This document shows positions 8,639 through 18,182 of a DNA stretch of 64,000 nucleotides, one piece after another; position 1 is the first letter of the stretch, and each line of letters starts with the position of its first letter. Made by a program: the position numbers and the translations under genes. This DNA is from Sporosarcina koreensis (GTDB taxonomy: Bacteria > Bacillota > Bacilli > Bacillales_A > Planococcaceae): the NCBI RefSeq assembly GCF_001531445.1, contig NZ_LQYA01000006.1, positions 1 through 64,000 on the forward strand, given 5' to 3'. The notes beneath the pieces are model-generated. The model was given only the letters and a program-made list of their open reading frames with translations, searched no databases and was not told the origin of the DNA.

Positions 8639-9369
8639 ATGACCAATTTAGATGAACCTGCCCTTCAGTTTCGAAACGTCGATTATAGCGTTAATGGCGT
8701 TTCGATTTTACATGATATTACAGGTTCTTTTCCAAAGGGAACGATTACAACACTTGTCGGTCCTTCCGGCTCTGGAAAGTCGACATTACTTAAACTTTGC
8801 AACAGCTTGTTAACCCCTACTTCAGGTGACATATATATAGATGCCAAACATATTTCTACATACGATCCAATCGCGCTGCGTCGCCACGTCGGAATCGCTT
8901 TACAAAGTGCTCCAATGGTGAAAGGCACCGTTTTTCAAAACTTAGCACTTCCTTTCGAACTTCAAGGTAAGGAACTTGCCGAGCAAGATGCCTTCGAAAT
9001 CCTGGAAGATGTTGGCTTGAAGAGCGATGTGTTGCACCGAAAGACGAGCGACTTATCAGGCGGGCAGCAGCAAAAAGTTTCAATCGCACGCACATTGCTT
9101 AACCGATCGGAAATCTTATTGCTGGATGAAATCACATCTGCTCTAGATAGGAATTCGTTGCATGAAATCGAGCAATGATCGTCAACATCAACCGTAAATA
9201 CGATTCGACAATCGTATGGATCACCCATAATTTAGAGCAAGCCATTTCCATTGGCCATTTCACATGGGTGCTAATTGATGGCAAACTTATCGAAACTGGT
9301 GACAGTGATTTATTAAAATCACCGACTCATGCATTGGTGAAGCAATTTGTACAGGGGGACCATCGATGA
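8639..9369 (+). pseudogene. fetA: FetA-like ABC ATPase, split by a one-base frameshift
   Basis: ATP-binding subunit of a FetAB-type (YbbL/YbbM) exporter, linked in other bacteria to iron export and oxidative stress. The first frame (8639-9178) holds Walker A GPSGSGKST (about residue 41), the signature LSGGQQQKVS and Walker B ILLLDEITSALD, then stops with TGA. The second frame (9175-9369) continues the same protein with IVNINRKYDSTIVWITHNLE, including the H-loop histidine. The frames meet at ATGA (9175-9178). Restoring one T (CAATTGATC) would give one 243-residue protein of normal length. It may be inactive, a sequencing error or two coupled chains. The fetB partner next to it is intact. Confidence 0.8.
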
Positions 9370-10121
9370 GTTACACAACCTTGGCTATCGCACTCGTTTT
9401 TATCGTCATTCCTTTACTGCTGTCAAGGACGCTTCGTCTAGGGTTGGAAAAAGATACAATTACTGCGACGATCCGGTCAATCCTCCAATTGCTTGCAGTT
9501 GGCTATATACTGAAATTCGTTTTCGATTCGGATGATGTTGTGTACATCATTCTCATGGTGACATTGATGATTGGGGCAGCGACACAAAATGTGCGCAAAA
9601 AAGGGAAAGCGATTGGCGGGATCACATGGAAAGTTGCTGTAACATTAGTGACTGTCGAACTTTTGACGCAAAGTATTTTACTAGGCTTCCGAATTGTACC
9701 CCCTACCGCACAATATATCATTTCTATAAGCGGCATGATTATTGGCAATTCCATGGTACTCTCCATTCTATTCCTCAATCGATTTACGGCGGAGATCGAC
9801 GCGCATCGCGATGAAACAGAATTGATCCTTTCGCTTGGCGGTACACCAAAACAAGCAATCCAAAGACAATTGATCCAATCAATCAAGGCAAGCATGATTC
9901 CAACAATCGAAAGCCAAAAAACAATCGGCCTTGTGCAATTGCCTGGCATGATGAGTGGACAAATCATCGCTGGTGCCGACCCGATGCAAGCCGTTCAATT
10001 TCAATTGTTGATCATCTTCCTGTTGCTAACGACTGCCGCAGTGACAAGCATCCTACTCGGCCTTTTATCGTATCGTAGTCTATTCAATAAACGTATGCAA
10101 CTTCTGCAAGAAAAACAATAA
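9366..10121 (+). CDS. fetB: FetB-like ABC permease (UPF0014/YbbM family)
   Basis: A 251-residue integral membrane protein with about six or seven helices and the family features LLSRTLRLGLEKDTITATIR at the N-terminus and IGLVQLPGMMSGQIIAGADP near residue 200. It is the permease of the FetAB exporter. Its ATG overlaps the end of the ATPase gene by four bases, so the two would be co-translated. Function in iron export is known for the E. coli pair and is assumed here. With the ATPase split, the working state of the transporter is uncertain. Confidence 0.85.
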   Translation: MSYTTLAIALVFIVIPLLLSRTLRLGLEKDTITATIRSILQLLAVGYILKFVFDSDDVVYIILMVTLMIGAATQNVRKKGKAIGGITWKVAVTLVTVELLTQSILLGFRIVPPTAQYIISISGMIIGNSMVLSILFLNRFTAEIDAHRDETELILSLGGTPKQAIQRQLIQSIKASMIPTIESQKTIGLVQLPGMMSGQIIAGADPMQAVQFQLLIIFLLLTTAAVTSILLGLLSYRSLFNKRMQLLQEKQ

Positions 10122-10265
10122 GTTACGTCAATACGACTGAACTTTTACAGCCATTTACACCTATACACCGTACGGCAGATTAGTAAGAAAGACGGGACAT
10201 GGAAAAATATGTTGCCGATGTAAATCCCTTTGGATATGATAATCAAAAGGGATGGTGAATTTTCA

Positions 10266-10736
10266 ATGAAAAATGATATTGAAGATTTATTTGACAGAGA
10301 AAAGCGAAATGAGCCAAAGATGAAAGTGGAAAGAAAAGATGGGGAACCGACTGCAGCTTTCAAAGGGGCTTCCTGGGCAGCGTTATTCATTGGGGTTTCG
10401 GCTTATCTGATAGGATTGTTTAACGCAGGAATGGAACTGAATGAAAAAGGATATTACTTTGCGATATTAATATTCGGGCTCTATTCATCCGTGTCTTTGC
10501 AAAAAGCGGTAAGGGATAAAGATGAAAACATTCCGGTTACAAATATTTACTATGGCCTTAGCTGGTTCGCACTTCTTATATCGATATTGTTAATGGGCAT
10601 CGGTTTGTACAATGCCGGAAGTATTGTTTTAAGTGAAAAAGGGTTTTATGCCATGGCCTTTGTTCTAAGTATATTTGCAGCAATTACAGTTCAGAAAAAC
10701 GTCAGAGATACACAGAAGGCAAGGGAGATGGATTGA
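10266..10736 (+). CDS. YiaA/YiaB two-helix domain membrane protein
   Basis: A 156-residue protein with a charged cytoplasmic N-terminus (residues 1-35) and two repeats of a two-helix unit. The units contain AALFIGVSAYLIGLFNAGMELNEKGYYFA and ALLISILLMGIGLYNAG with EKGFYAMAF, each ending in a similar VQK.VRD-type tail (SLQKAVRD and TVQKNVRD). This duplication is typical of the yiaAB domain, whose role is unknown. The ATG at 10266 follows AGGGATGGTG and is favoured over a codon at 10230. It stands alone and is followed by a terminator. Confidence 0.75.
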   Translation: MKNDIEDLFDREKRNEPKMKVERKDGEPTAAFKGASWAALFIGVSAYLIGLFNAGMELNEKGYYFAILIFGLYSSVSLQKAVRDKDENIPVTNIYYGLSWFALLISILLMGIGLYNAGSIVLSEKGFYAMAFVLSIFAAITVQKNVRDTQKAREMD

Positions 10737-10757
10737 ACCATTTCTTTACTAGCGTTT

Positions 10758-10787
10758 AACCCCGTTCTAGACTTAGAGCGGGGTTTT
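10758..10787 (+). terminator. Intrinsic terminator
   Basis: AACCCCGTTCT pairs with AGAGCGGGGTT (one G-U pair), followed by TTTT. It lies 20 bases after the yiaAB-domain gene. Confidence 0.8.
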
Positions 10788-10841
10788 GCACGGCTGGCTT
10801 TCATCCACCAAACCTTCTCAAGCATAACTAAAAATTAACCG

Positions 10842-11132
10842 TTACTTTTCATGAAAAACAAATGCTAACTCTTCTCCTTCTACAACCACTTTCATATCAA
10901 ACTCATTCAAAAACCAAGAATTATTCTTATTAAAGTAAAATGTGATTCCTTCCACCACATCTTTTACAGCAATGTCCCCTTCTTTCCCAATAGACATGCC
11001 CAAGGAATAATTCGGATGCGCAGTAGGGATGCCGCCGTAAAGTTGAACGTAATATTGAACATAATCCCCCTGCTTCACATCCATCTCTTTTTTATACCAA
11101 TTAGCCGCTTCCAGACTCACTTCAAATTTCAT
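10842..11132 (-). CDS. HesB/YadR/YfhF family protein (YneR-like)
   Basis: A 96-residue protein of the HesB-like fold: MKFEVSLEAANWYKKEMDVK at the start, YYVQLYGGIPTAHPNYSLGM in the middle and ITFYFNKNNSWFL towards the end. True IscA-type Fe-S carriers have three conserved cysteines; this protein has none, as is usual for the YneR branch, so Fe-S binding is unlikely. Its function is not known. It is a single gene with GGGTGG before the start. Confidence 0.8.
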   Translation of the reverse strand: MKFEVSLEAANWYKKEMDVKQGDYVQYYVQLYGGIPTAHPNYSLGMSIGKEGDIAVKDVVEGITFYFNKNNSWFLNEFDMKVVVEGEELAFVFHEK

Positions 11133-11307
11133 CTTCTAACCACCCTTTTCTGTTTTTACTCAGTAATAGAATCTTTGCACTGCTCATTTCTTCTTAATTG
11201 TACATAAAGATCGCGAAATTATCTTCAATTCAAGACTTTCTTCTTGCACCACTATCAATTGATTGGTAAAGTGATAAGTATCAAGGGAATATAATGGAGG
11301 ATGGAAC

Positions 11308-12813
11308 ATGTTTAAGAAAAAAACGGATACTCATTTCGAGACATTACTTACTGAAATTGATCGGCTTAGGAAAGAATCCAAACAGGAAAAACCTACTTCT
11401 ACTCAACTATCCGTTCAGACAAATAATCGTGATTTACAAAGAGTAGTCGAATCCATGAATAAATTACTAGACGCTTTACAGACAAAATATGAAAAGCTTT
11501 ATATAAAACATCAGATCGTTACAGAACTAAACGGCATCGGAACATGGGATTTGGAAATAGAAGACGGCATTCCCGCTGGTAATAATGTTTATAATGATAT
11601 TTTCAGAAAGTCATTAGGATATCAGAATGAAAATGATTTTCCGAATGTTTTCGATAGCTGGTATAACACAATCGCTCCAGATGAAGTCGAAACCGTAACA
11701 AACGTGTATCAGGAACATTTTTCAGGACAGACAAGAGAACCATATGACATAGAATATCAAAGTATAAAAAAAGATGGATCCATTGAATGGTTCCAAGCAA
11801 AAGCAGAAACATTACGAAATGAATTGGGCGTACCCTATCGCAACGTCGGAACGTTACTGAACATCCATGAAAACAAAACGAACACAATAAGAATCCAAAG
11901 TTTATTATCCCGCCTGGAGTTGATCGAAAAGTCACTGGGCTTCAGTGTGACAACTCTTGAAGGTGCCTGGGGCATGGACTTGAAAAACAACTTGGATACT
12001 CAAGAGGGATGGTTTTCTCCACAATTCAAGCGATTACTAGGATTTGAAGATAGTGAATTTGAACCAAAAATAGAATCATGGTTGAATCTGGTTATTGCAG
12101 AAAACAGAGAAAATGTACGAAGAAACTTTATGTCCCAACTTTATGATACAAATCAGACAGAGTTTGAGATGAAATTCCAGCTGATAATAAAAAATGGTGA
12201 TGAAAGATGGTTTACCATGATGGTAAACATACTTCGTGACGACAAGGGAAATCCGACACTCATTTCAGGTGTTCTACGTGATATCAATCATGAAATAACT
12301 CGAAGAGAATACGACCTGAAAATTGAAAGAGAAATGAGCGACTTTACACACTCCCTACAAGACATCGCGGAGAATATTAAAGATATATCAAATAACGCTA
12401 CAGAAATCGCCTATGAGCATAAAATAACGGCAAAATCCTCCGATGAGGCAATCGAATGCATTGAATTGACAAAATCCATAACGGAACTAATTAGAAACAT
12501 TTCGACTCAAACAAATTTACTTGGACTAAATGCGTCTATCGAAGCAGCACGCGCAGGTGAACACGGAAAAGGATTTAGCGTAGTTGCTGCAGAAGTCCAA
12601 AAATTATCTTCCAATACATCTGAAGCGGTTGGGCAAATAGAAGAGATATTAGATCAAATCAACTCATCTGTACAAAGCATCGCTACAAGTGTTAATCATA
12701 TGAGTGATAAGATTCAATCGCAGGCGACCGCGACCGAAGAGATTAATAGCTCGACGGAAGCTATTCATGGGATGTCTGGAAGATTATTGGAATTGATACA
12801 ACAAATAAATTAG
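11308..12813 (+). CDS. Soluble chemoreceptor-like protein with two PAS domains
   Basis: A 501-residue cytoplasmic protein with no membrane segment. Residues 1-70 are coiled coil. Two PAS-type domains follow (about 75-195 with [12 protein letters not shown] and [18 protein letters not shown]; about 215-330 with [12 protein letters not shown] and [15 protein letters not shown]). A short methyl-accepting signalling domain (about 360-501) carries the tip motif [20 protein letters not shown]. It probably senses an internal cue such as redox state or a small ligand and signals to CheA. The tip has LLGLNAS where most have LLALNAA. No cofactor ligand can be assigned. It ends in its own terminator. 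Confidence 0.85.
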   Translation: MFKKKTDTHFETLLTEIDRLRKESKQEKPTSTQLSVQTNNRDLQRVVESMNKLLDALQTKYEKLYIKHQIVTELNGIGTWDLEIEDGIPAGNNVYNDIFRKSLGYQNENDFPNVFDSWYNTIAPDEVETVTNVYQEHFSGQTREPYDIEYQSIKKDGSIEWFQAKAETLRNELGVPYRNVGTLLNIHENKTNTIRIQSLLSRLELIEKSLGFSVTTLEGAWGMDLKNNLDTQEGWFSPQFKRLLGFEDSEFEPKIESWLNLVIAENRENVRRNFMSQLYDTNQTEFEMKFQLIIKNGDERWFTMMVNILRDDKGNPTLISGVLRDINHEITRREYDLKIEREMSDFTHSLQDIAENIKDISNNATEIAYEHKITAKSSDEAIECIELTKSITELIRNISTQTNLLGLNASIEAARAGEHGKGFSVVAAEVQKLSSNTSEAVGQIEEILDQINSSVQSIATSVNHMSDKIQSQATATEEINSSTEAIHGMSGRLLELIQQIN

Positions 12814-12823
12814 AAAATCATGT

Positions 12824-12853
12824 AACGCCCGCTATAATAGGCAGGCGTTTTTT
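12824..12853 (+). terminator. Intrinsic terminator
   Basis: AACGCC pairs with GGCGTT around a loop containing CGCTATAATAGGCA, followed by TTTTTT. It ends the PAS receptor gene. Confidence 0.8.
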
Positions 12854-12885
12854 GATGCTTACGTTGTAAACAATAAGAGATCATA

Positions 12886-14274
12886 TTATTGCTTTTTACT
12901 TTTTAATTTAAATGCCAATAATATACCTAAAACTGCCAATACAGATGCAAGCATAAATGCGTTTTGAATCCCTTCCATCGCCGCTTGTTTCGGTTGTTGA
13001 AGTGATGTGTTCAAAGATGCATAACTCATCACAGAAATGAGTGTTGCAGTTCCAATTGATCCGCCAACCATACGAATTGTATTATTCATCGCCGTACCAT
13101 GTGGAATAAGGTGCGGAGGTAGCGCATTAATGCCCGCCGTCATTAACGGCATCATCATCATAGATACACCAATCATCATAATGGTAAATATCGTCGCAAT
13201 CCATATAAGAGATGCGTTAAGCGACAAGTTTGCATATAGAATTAACGCCATCGTAATTAAGGAAAACCCAATGACAGAAAGCCATTTACCGCCAAATTTA
13301 TCGAACGCTTTACCGGTTATTGGAGACATAAAGCCCATAATTAGCGCCCCGGGAAGAAGCATTAATCCTGATTCAAGAGCAGTAAAGTCAGCTACATCTT
13401 GCGCAAAAATCGGTAGTAATGTTTGTGTTCCTACCATGATCGCAAAGACAAAGACAGACAAAATCGTTGTAATCAAAAACATAGGTGAGTTGAATACACT
13501 GAATTCCAACATAGGTTGAGTAAGTTTTAGCTGTCTTGTAATAAAGATAGCCAGCGCTACCACCCCTACACCAATTGCCCCAAGAGTTTGTGCACTCGTC
13601 CAACCAGCTGTACCCGCAATACTAAATCCGTACAGTAGTCCTCCCCATCCAAATGTTGAGAAAATAACAGATGCAATATCTATTTTCACTTGCTTTTGTT
13701 GCGTTACATTTTTCATTAAGAAGAACGCTAAAACGAGCACAATCAAAGCAACTGGAAGTACAGTGTAAAATAGAGAACGCCATGAAAACTGCACAATGAG
13801 CAATCCTGCTAATGTCGGACCGATTGCAGGAGCGAACCCTGTAACGAGACCTACCATCCCCATTGCAGATCCCCTTTTTTCAGGTGGAAAAAGCGTAAGG
13901 ATAACCGTCTGCATTAACGGCATCATAATTCCAGCGCCCATCCCTTGAACAATTCTCGCTACAAGCAAGTAGGAAAAACTAGGTGCGATTGCTCCTATAA
14001 GCGTTCCAATTGAAAAAACACTTAACGCTGCAATTAAAAGATGTTTACTCGAAAACCTTTCAATGAGAAATGCTGTGACAGGTATTAATATTCCGTTCGT
14101 TAACATAAACGCTGTTGTTAACCATTGCGCTTGACTCGGATCAATTTGAAAATCGTTCATGATAGGCGGAATGGCTATAATAATTAATGTTTGATTCAAT
14201 AGGGTAACAAACGACGCCGCTAACAAAATTCCAACAATAAGATTTCGATTAAATGACTGCTTTTCAGATATCAT
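12886..14274 (-). CDS. MFS multidrug efflux transporter (DHA2 / EmrB type)
   Basis: A 462-residue major facilitator protein with fourteen predicted helices. Features are LNQTLIIIAIPPIMNDF near residue 25, GRIVQGMGAG-like ARIVQGMGAGIMMPLMQ (about 108-124, motif C/A region) and GLVTGFAPAIGPTLAGLL (about 140-157, the antiporter motif of drug efflux pumps). It would export toxic compounds using the proton gradient; substrates are unknown. It follows a TetR gene by 26 bases and shares its promoter, so efflux is expected to be released from repression by a ligand of the regulator. Confidence 0.88.
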   Translation of the reverse strand: MISEKQSFNRNLIVGILLAASFVTLLNQTLIIIAIPPIMNDFQIDPSQAQWLTTAFMLTNGILIPVTAFLIERFSSKHLLIAALSVFSIGTLIGAIAPSFSYLLVARIVQGMGAGIMMPLMQTVILTLFPPEKRGSAMGMVGLVTGFAPAIGPTLAGLLIVQFSWRSLFYTVLPVALIVLVLAFFLMKNVTQQKQVKIDIASVIFSTFGWGGLLYGFSIAGTAGWTSAQTLGAIGVGVVALAIFITRQLKLTQPMLEFSVFNSPMFLITTILSVFVFAIMVGTQTLLPIFAQDVADFTALESGLMLLPGALIMGFMSPITGKAFDKFGGKWLSVIGFSLITMALILYANLSLNASLIWIATIFTIMMIGVSMMMMPLMTAGINALPPHLIPHGTAMNNTIRMVGGSIGTATLISVMSYASLNTSLQQPKQAAMEGIQNAFMLASVLAVLGILLAFKLKSKKQ

Positions 14275-14300
14275 CTATTTTATACTCCTGTCCATTAAAC

Positions 14301-14876
14301 TTATTTTTTTAATGCCTCACAAAATAATTGAATCGTATTCGTTACAAACGACTCCTCCCATTCATGTAGGAAATGCTCTTTCCATAAAGACGTCGATGAA
14401 AAATATCCATACAAAGTCGTTAAAAAAATAATTGCCTGCGCTTCTGCATCTGTCTCCTTTATTCGATTTTTTTCTTGCATGGAAGTGAAATAATCAATGA
14501 TTAAGTCTTTAAGTTCATTCGTTTTTTTAGCGATGGCTTCATTTAACTCCGGAAAATCACTTCTTTCTTGAACAGCAATTAAAAAGATCGGCTTATTTTT
14601 ATTCATCAATTGTAAATAAGACTTAGCAAGTAAGGTCAAATCCTTTTTCAAATCCCAAACAATACGTTTACCGAATATTTCTTCGAAACATGGGATATAA
14701 GAAAATTTATCTACCGCTGATTCGAAAACTCCCATTTTCGTCTTAAAGTGTCGAAAAATCGTCATCTCACTAACTTCGGCCTGTTGCGCAATTTCCTTTA
14801 TTGAAACCTTTTGGTATCCTTTGTCTTCCATTAACGTCAATGCTGCCTGCAATATTTTATCCGAAGTATTTTGCAT
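14301..14876 (-). CDS. TetR family regulator of the MFS pump
   Basis: A 191-residue protein with an N-terminal TetR HTH (residues 8-54, GYQKVSIKEIAQQAEVSEMTIFRHF) and a ligand-binding C-terminal domain without recognised relatives. It is the first gene of a pair with the MFS transporter. A long palindrome 22 bases upstream of its start is the probable operator, so it should repress itself and the pump. Confidence 0.88.
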   Translation of the reverse strand: MQNTSDKILQAALTLMEDKGYQKVSIKEIAQQAEVSEMTIFRHFKTKMGVFESAVDKFSYIPCFEEIFGKRIVWDLKKDLTLLAKSYLQLMNKNKPIFLIAVQERSDFPELNEAIAKKTNELKDLIIDYFTSMQEKNRIKETDAEAQAIIFLTTLYGYFSSTSLWKEHFLHEWEESFVTNTIQLFCEALKK

Positions 14877-14897
14877 CTTATCCCCTCCAATAATTTT

Positions 14898-14931
14898 TTC
14901 CGATGTGAGTTAGCCATAACTAACATCGGAA
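14898..14931. promoter_or_regulatory. TetR operator palindrome
   Basis: TTCCGATGT and ACATCGGAA are perfect arms at the ends of a 34-base sequence, with inner arms AGTTA and TAACT. It lies just upstream of the TetR gene start. Confidence 0.75.
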
Positions 14932-15010
14932 GCAAAAAAATAATCGAAAACAATTGGCATAAAAATCCTCATGTCAGACGAAATCCCCTACGACTATTAA
15001 AACCACTGAA

Positions 15011-15046
15011 AGCGTCAAATCTTTTACAGTTGCATTATTTGACGCT
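15011..15046 (-). terminator. Terminator of the flavin reductase gene
   Basis: AGCGTCAAAT and ATTTGACGCT form a perfect ten-base stem about 70 bases beyond the flavin reductase stop. The T run after it on the minus strand is short. Confidence 0.5.
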
Positions 15047-15114
15047 CCCCAAAATGTATCTTTTCAAAAATGAAGTTTTCTACTGTTATACTCAGCTGCT
15101 ATAAGAAGGAGATT

Positions 15115-15615
15115 TTAGTTCTCATGGAAGCTTGACGGTAATGCACCCATCTTTCTTCCGTGATAAACAAGGGGTGATTTCTTTTCAACAGTGATTTCCG
15201 ATATCTCTCCAATAAAAATCGTGTGGTCTCCAGCTTCAATTCTCTTAAATACGTTACATTGCAACGTGGCAGCTGCCCCATGAATAATCGGCAGATGATT
15301 AGCCGAAAGATTCCACTTACAATTCGCAAAGCGATCTGTGTTCCTACTTGCAAATAAAGCAGCAATGTCTGCTTGATTGTCTGCCAAAATATTAACTGCG
15401 AACTTATCTACCTTAAGAAATGATTCGTATGTAGAAACCCTTTTATCAATTGACCATAAAATAAGCAATGGATCTAGCGATACGGATGCGAATGAATTGA
15501 CTGTTAAGCCAATCGGATTATCTTTTTCATCAATTGTTGTAACGACCGTTACACCAGTGGGGTAATTTGCCATTGCTTCTTTAAAAGAATTGACTTTATC
15601 AAGACTGCTTTTCAA
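15115..15615 (-). CDS. Flavin reductase family protein (FMN-binding split barrel)
   Basis: A 166-residue protein of the short-chain flavin reductase family. PTGVTVVTTIDEKDNPIGLT near residue 19 and NSFASVSLDPLLILWSIDK give the FMN-binding split barrel, with FAVNILADNQ and GDHTIFIGEI as later family blocks. It would reduce FMN or FAD with NAD(P)H, often to feed a two-component monooxygenase. A luciferase-like monooxygenase is encoded at 19557-20615, but not in the same operon, so a link is only possible. An inverted repeat and sodA precede it. Confidence 0.85.
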   Translation of the reverse strand: MKSSLDKVNSFKEAMANYPTGVTVVTTIDEKDNPIGLTVNSFASVSLDPLLILWSIDKRVSTYESFLKVDKFAVNILADNQADIAALFASRNTDRFANCKWNLSANHLPIIHGAAATLQCNVFKRIEAGDHTIFIGEISEITVEKKSPLVYHGRKMGALPSSFHEN

Positions 15616-15652
15616 TTCGTCACTTCCCTATATGTGGTTGGTTTTGAAATGC

Positions 15653-15686
15653 ACAAGATAAGAGCCCGGAAGGCACCTTATCTTGT
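15653..15686. terminator. Inverted repeat between sodA and flavin reductase
   Basis: ACAAGATAAG and CTTATCTTGT are perfect arms with a 14-base loop, directly after the sodA stop. No T tract follows, so it may be a weak terminator or an operator. Confidence 0.45.
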
Positions 15687-15695
15687 AGGCATCTA

Positions 15696-16319
15696 TTATT
15701 TCTTCAATGCATCTTCATATTTTTCGCTTACAACATCCCAATTAATGATTTTGAAAAAGTTTGAAATATAATCAGGTCTTCTGTTTTGATAAGACAAGTA
15801 GTAAGCATGCTCCCAAACGTCCAATCCTAAAATTGCTGTGTCGCCTTCCATAATTGGATTGTCCTGATTTGGCGTGCTTGTTACCTCGATTTGTTTTTCT
15901 TTATTGACGACTAACCAAGCCCATCCAGACCCGAATCTTCCTGTTGCCGCTTTCGTAAAAACGTCTTGGAATTTTTCGAAGTTGCCAAATTCCTTGTCTA
16001 GCGCCGCCGCTAACTCTCCAGTCGGTAAATTGTTTTCAGATGGTGCCGTGAGGGTTTCCCAGAATAACGAGTGGTTCATATGTCCCCCGCCATTGTTTCG
16101 AACAGCTCCTTGGATCGCCGCAGGCAGCGTATCCAAATTAGTCAGCAGATCTTCCAATGTCTTGTTGCGTAGCGTTTCATGTCCTTCAAGTGCAGCATTG
16201 AGATTATTTACATAGGTTTGGTGATGTTTCCCATGATGAATCTCCATCGTCTGTTGATCAATAACCGGTTCCAATGCATCAAATCCATAACGTAATGCTG
16301 GTAAAGTAAAACTAGTCAT
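15696..16319 (-). CDS. sodA: Superoxide dismutase (Mn/Fe family)
   Basis: A 207-residue enzyme that turns superoxide into hydrogen peroxide and oxygen. The metal ligands are visible: His in [12 protein letters not shown] (residue 28 area), His in [13 protein letters not shown] (about 82), and Asp and His in [12 protein letters not shown] (about 168-172). [10 protein letters not shown] and GSGWAWLVV fit the manganese type. The protein starts with a threonine-serine insertion ([18 protein letters not shown]) but is otherwise normal in length. It is transcribed alone or with the flavin reductase downstream. Confidence in the family is very high; metal choice is inferred. Confidence 0.95.
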   Translation of the reverse strand: MTSFTLPALRYGFDALEPVIDQQTMEIHHGKHHQTYVNNLNAALEGHETLRNKTLEDLLTNLDTLPAAIQGAVRNNGGGHMNHSLFWETLTAPSENNLPTGELAAALDKEFGNFEKFQDVFTKAATGRFGSGWAWLVVNKEKQIEVTSTPNQDNPIMEGDTAILGLDVWEHAYYLSYQNRRPDYISNFFKIINWDVVSEKYEDALKK

Positions 16320-16493
16320 TAATATTCCCCCGTTTCTCCATTTTCTTTTTATACTTTATAAACCCTTTAGTATAAAAAGTGTTCATCGTAATGATAGACC
16401 AAGTATTCAGCTGAAGTCAATGGAGTTGTCTCCAACACGCTTCCCTTTTACGATGGAAAGTTGTTGGCAACTCAGTCCCTTTTAATCAGCTTT

Positions 16494-17129
16494 TCAATCT
16501 TCATTGAAATTGATGAGAAAATGACAATGGTGATCGCCGTCAGCTTTGCAACTTGTTCGTTTTACACTTTTCGTATTTAATATTTCTTTGAACATATTTG
16601 TCTCGCAATTACAAGCTTGCTTAAAGTTTTTAGACACCTCAAAGATTGGACAATTATGTTCGATTAACTCAAACTCATTGTCGTCTATTTTAATGACATC
16701 AGCCATATACCCTTTTTCAATTTGAATATCCTTCAACTTCTCAACCATCTCTTCATTTGAAAAGTTGGATTGCATGTATGATGAGTATTTACTCGCCAGC
16801 CGTTCACTTCTCTTTTCAAAAAGGTGATTAATGATTTCATCTCCTTGAATTTCCTGCAGGTCATTCAAAAAGTCAACAGTAAGGTTGTCGTAGTTTTTAG
16901 GAAATAACACATCTGCCTGGGGTGTCAATGAAAAAACTTGAACGGGTCTACCAACAGGTTGCCTTATTTCAGACACATGGATGAAAGAATCTCTTTCAAG
17001 TGTATTAAGATGTTTTCTGACTGCCATCTCTGTAATTTGCAATCCTTCAGCCAATTGATTTACGGTCATTTTCGTTTCTTTTTTTAATAAATTTAGTAAT
17101 TTTTCTTTTGTTGTTAAACGAGTGTTCAT
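16494..17129 (-). CDS. wHTH regulator with Cys-rich C-terminal domain (SufR-like)
   Basis: A 211-residue regulator. The N-terminal winged helix (residues 7-70, TVNQLAEGLQITEMAVRKHLNTLERD, wing QPVGRPVQVFSLTPQA) matches the DeoR/ArsR-like HTH of SufR proteins. The C-terminal part has CPIFEVSKNFKQACNC, a CX12C arrangement, then two further cysteines (RTSC and HHCHF). SufR-type proteins bind an Fe-S cluster with such cysteines and control Fe-S or stress genes. The spacing after the first pair is not the standard one, so cluster binding is likely but not certain. It sits between sodA and pirin, fitting redox control. Confidence 0.75.
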   Translation of the reverse strand: MNTRLTTKEKLLNLLKKETKMTVNQLAEGLQITEMAVRKHLNTLERDSFIHVSEIRQPVGRPVQVFSLTPQADVLFPKNYDNLTVDFLNDLQEIQGDEIINHLFEKRSERLASKYSSYMQSNFSNEEMVEKLKDIQIEKGYMADVIKIDDNEFELIEHNCPIFEVSKNFKQACNCETNMFKEILNTKSVKRTSCKADGDHHCHFLINFNED

Positions 17130-17225
17130 CGTTTTGCCACCTCCGTTGCCAGTAGCCTATCATAGCATGAATACTTCACTAATTACAAGATAGCCTTGAT
17201 ATACCTGGGTGGAGGCTTTTTCAAA

Positions 17226-18068
17226 TCATTCAAATTTGCCCTCTCTATAATCTTTGTAAGCCTGTATAATCTCTTCCTCCGAATTCATCACAAACGGACC
17301 ACGAGCGACAACTTTTTCTCCGATTGGTTGTCCTGCGTATAAAAGGACACGCAGTTTTTCTGTTGCATGAATGGCCACTTCCGTTTGTTGTTCATCCCCC
17401 GTGCGCTCAAGCCACAGTACTTGCCCTTGTTTTCCTTCCGTACTGTCCTTACCAAACGTTCCTTTTCCATCAACAATATAGAGGAATCCATTATAACTTC
17501 CAGGCAGATCTTGTGTAACCGACGCACCTGCATCCACATTACATTCAACCATTGTAACAGGGACATGATTTTTCGTATTCGCCGATACGCCCATCGAAGA
17601 ACCAGAAAACACCCGTATTGCTGCCCCTTCCTCAAGGCGAACAGGCATATCCTGTGCACGCATATTTTGATAACGAGGTTCCGTCATCTTTTTGTCGCTC
17701 GGAAGATTAACCCACAGCTGCAGAGAGTGAACCGTTTCACCAGCAACTGGATCCTCAGTATGAATAATGCCTTTACCAGCTGTCATCCATTGAACGTCGC
17801 CCGGTTCTAGTACACCTTCACCCGCTTTATTGTCCACATGTTCAAGCTTCCCGTCAATCACATACGTAACTGTTTCAATGCCGCGGTGCGGGTGCATGCC
17901 AAATGTGCCACGGACAAAAAAATCTTCAGCCATCAATAAAAATGGGTCTACATCCTCCCAATTATTCGGTTCTATAACCAATCCCGCTTTGTGTCCTGGC
18001 GATCTCTCTTCGACAAGTACATCCCTGACACTTCTAATTCCTCTCGACACAATATGATCGTTGCTCAT
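17226..18068 (-). CDS. Pirin family protein
   Basis: A 280-residue bicupin. The N-terminal cupin has the metal ligands HPHRGIETVTY (His, His, about residues 59-61) and a later His and Glu (GIIHTEDP, about 101-104). The C-terminal pirin domain includes RVLLYAGQPIGEKVVARGPFVMNS. Some pirins are quercetinases; others act in stress response or bind regulators. It is followed by azoreductase and quinone-response genes on the same strand, which suggests a role with phenolic or quinone compounds, though this is inference. GGAGGAAC precedes the start. Confidence 0.88.
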   Translation of the reverse strand: MSNDHIVSRGIRSVRDVLVEERSPGHKAGLVIEPNNWEDVDPFLLMAEDFFVRGTFGMHPHRGIETVTYVIDGKLEHVDNKAGEGVLEPGDVQWMTAGKGIIHTEDPVAGETVHSLQLWVNLPSDKKMTEPRYQNMRAQDMPVRLEEGAAIRVFSGSSMGVSANTKNHVPVTMVECNVDAGASVTQDLPGSYNGFLYIVDGKGTFGKDSTEGKQGQVLWLERTGDEQQTEVAIHATEKLRVLLYAGQPIGEKVVARGPFVMNSEEEIIQAYKDYREGKFE

Positions 18069-18108
18069 TTTTCAGTTCCTCCTTCTAATGAGATTGTTCT
18101 TTGAAAGT

Positions 18109-18138
18109 AGAGCCAATCGATGATTTTCGATTGGCTCT
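18109..18138 (-). terminator. Terminator of the azoreductase gene
   Basis: AGAGCCAATCGA pairs perfectly with TCGATTGGCTCT around a 6-base loop, 45 bases beyond the azoR stop. It separates azoR from the pirin gene. Confidence 0.75.
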
Positions 18139-18182
18139 CTCTGCAGCCCTGCATAGGCCATATCCATATAGAACGTTTCACA

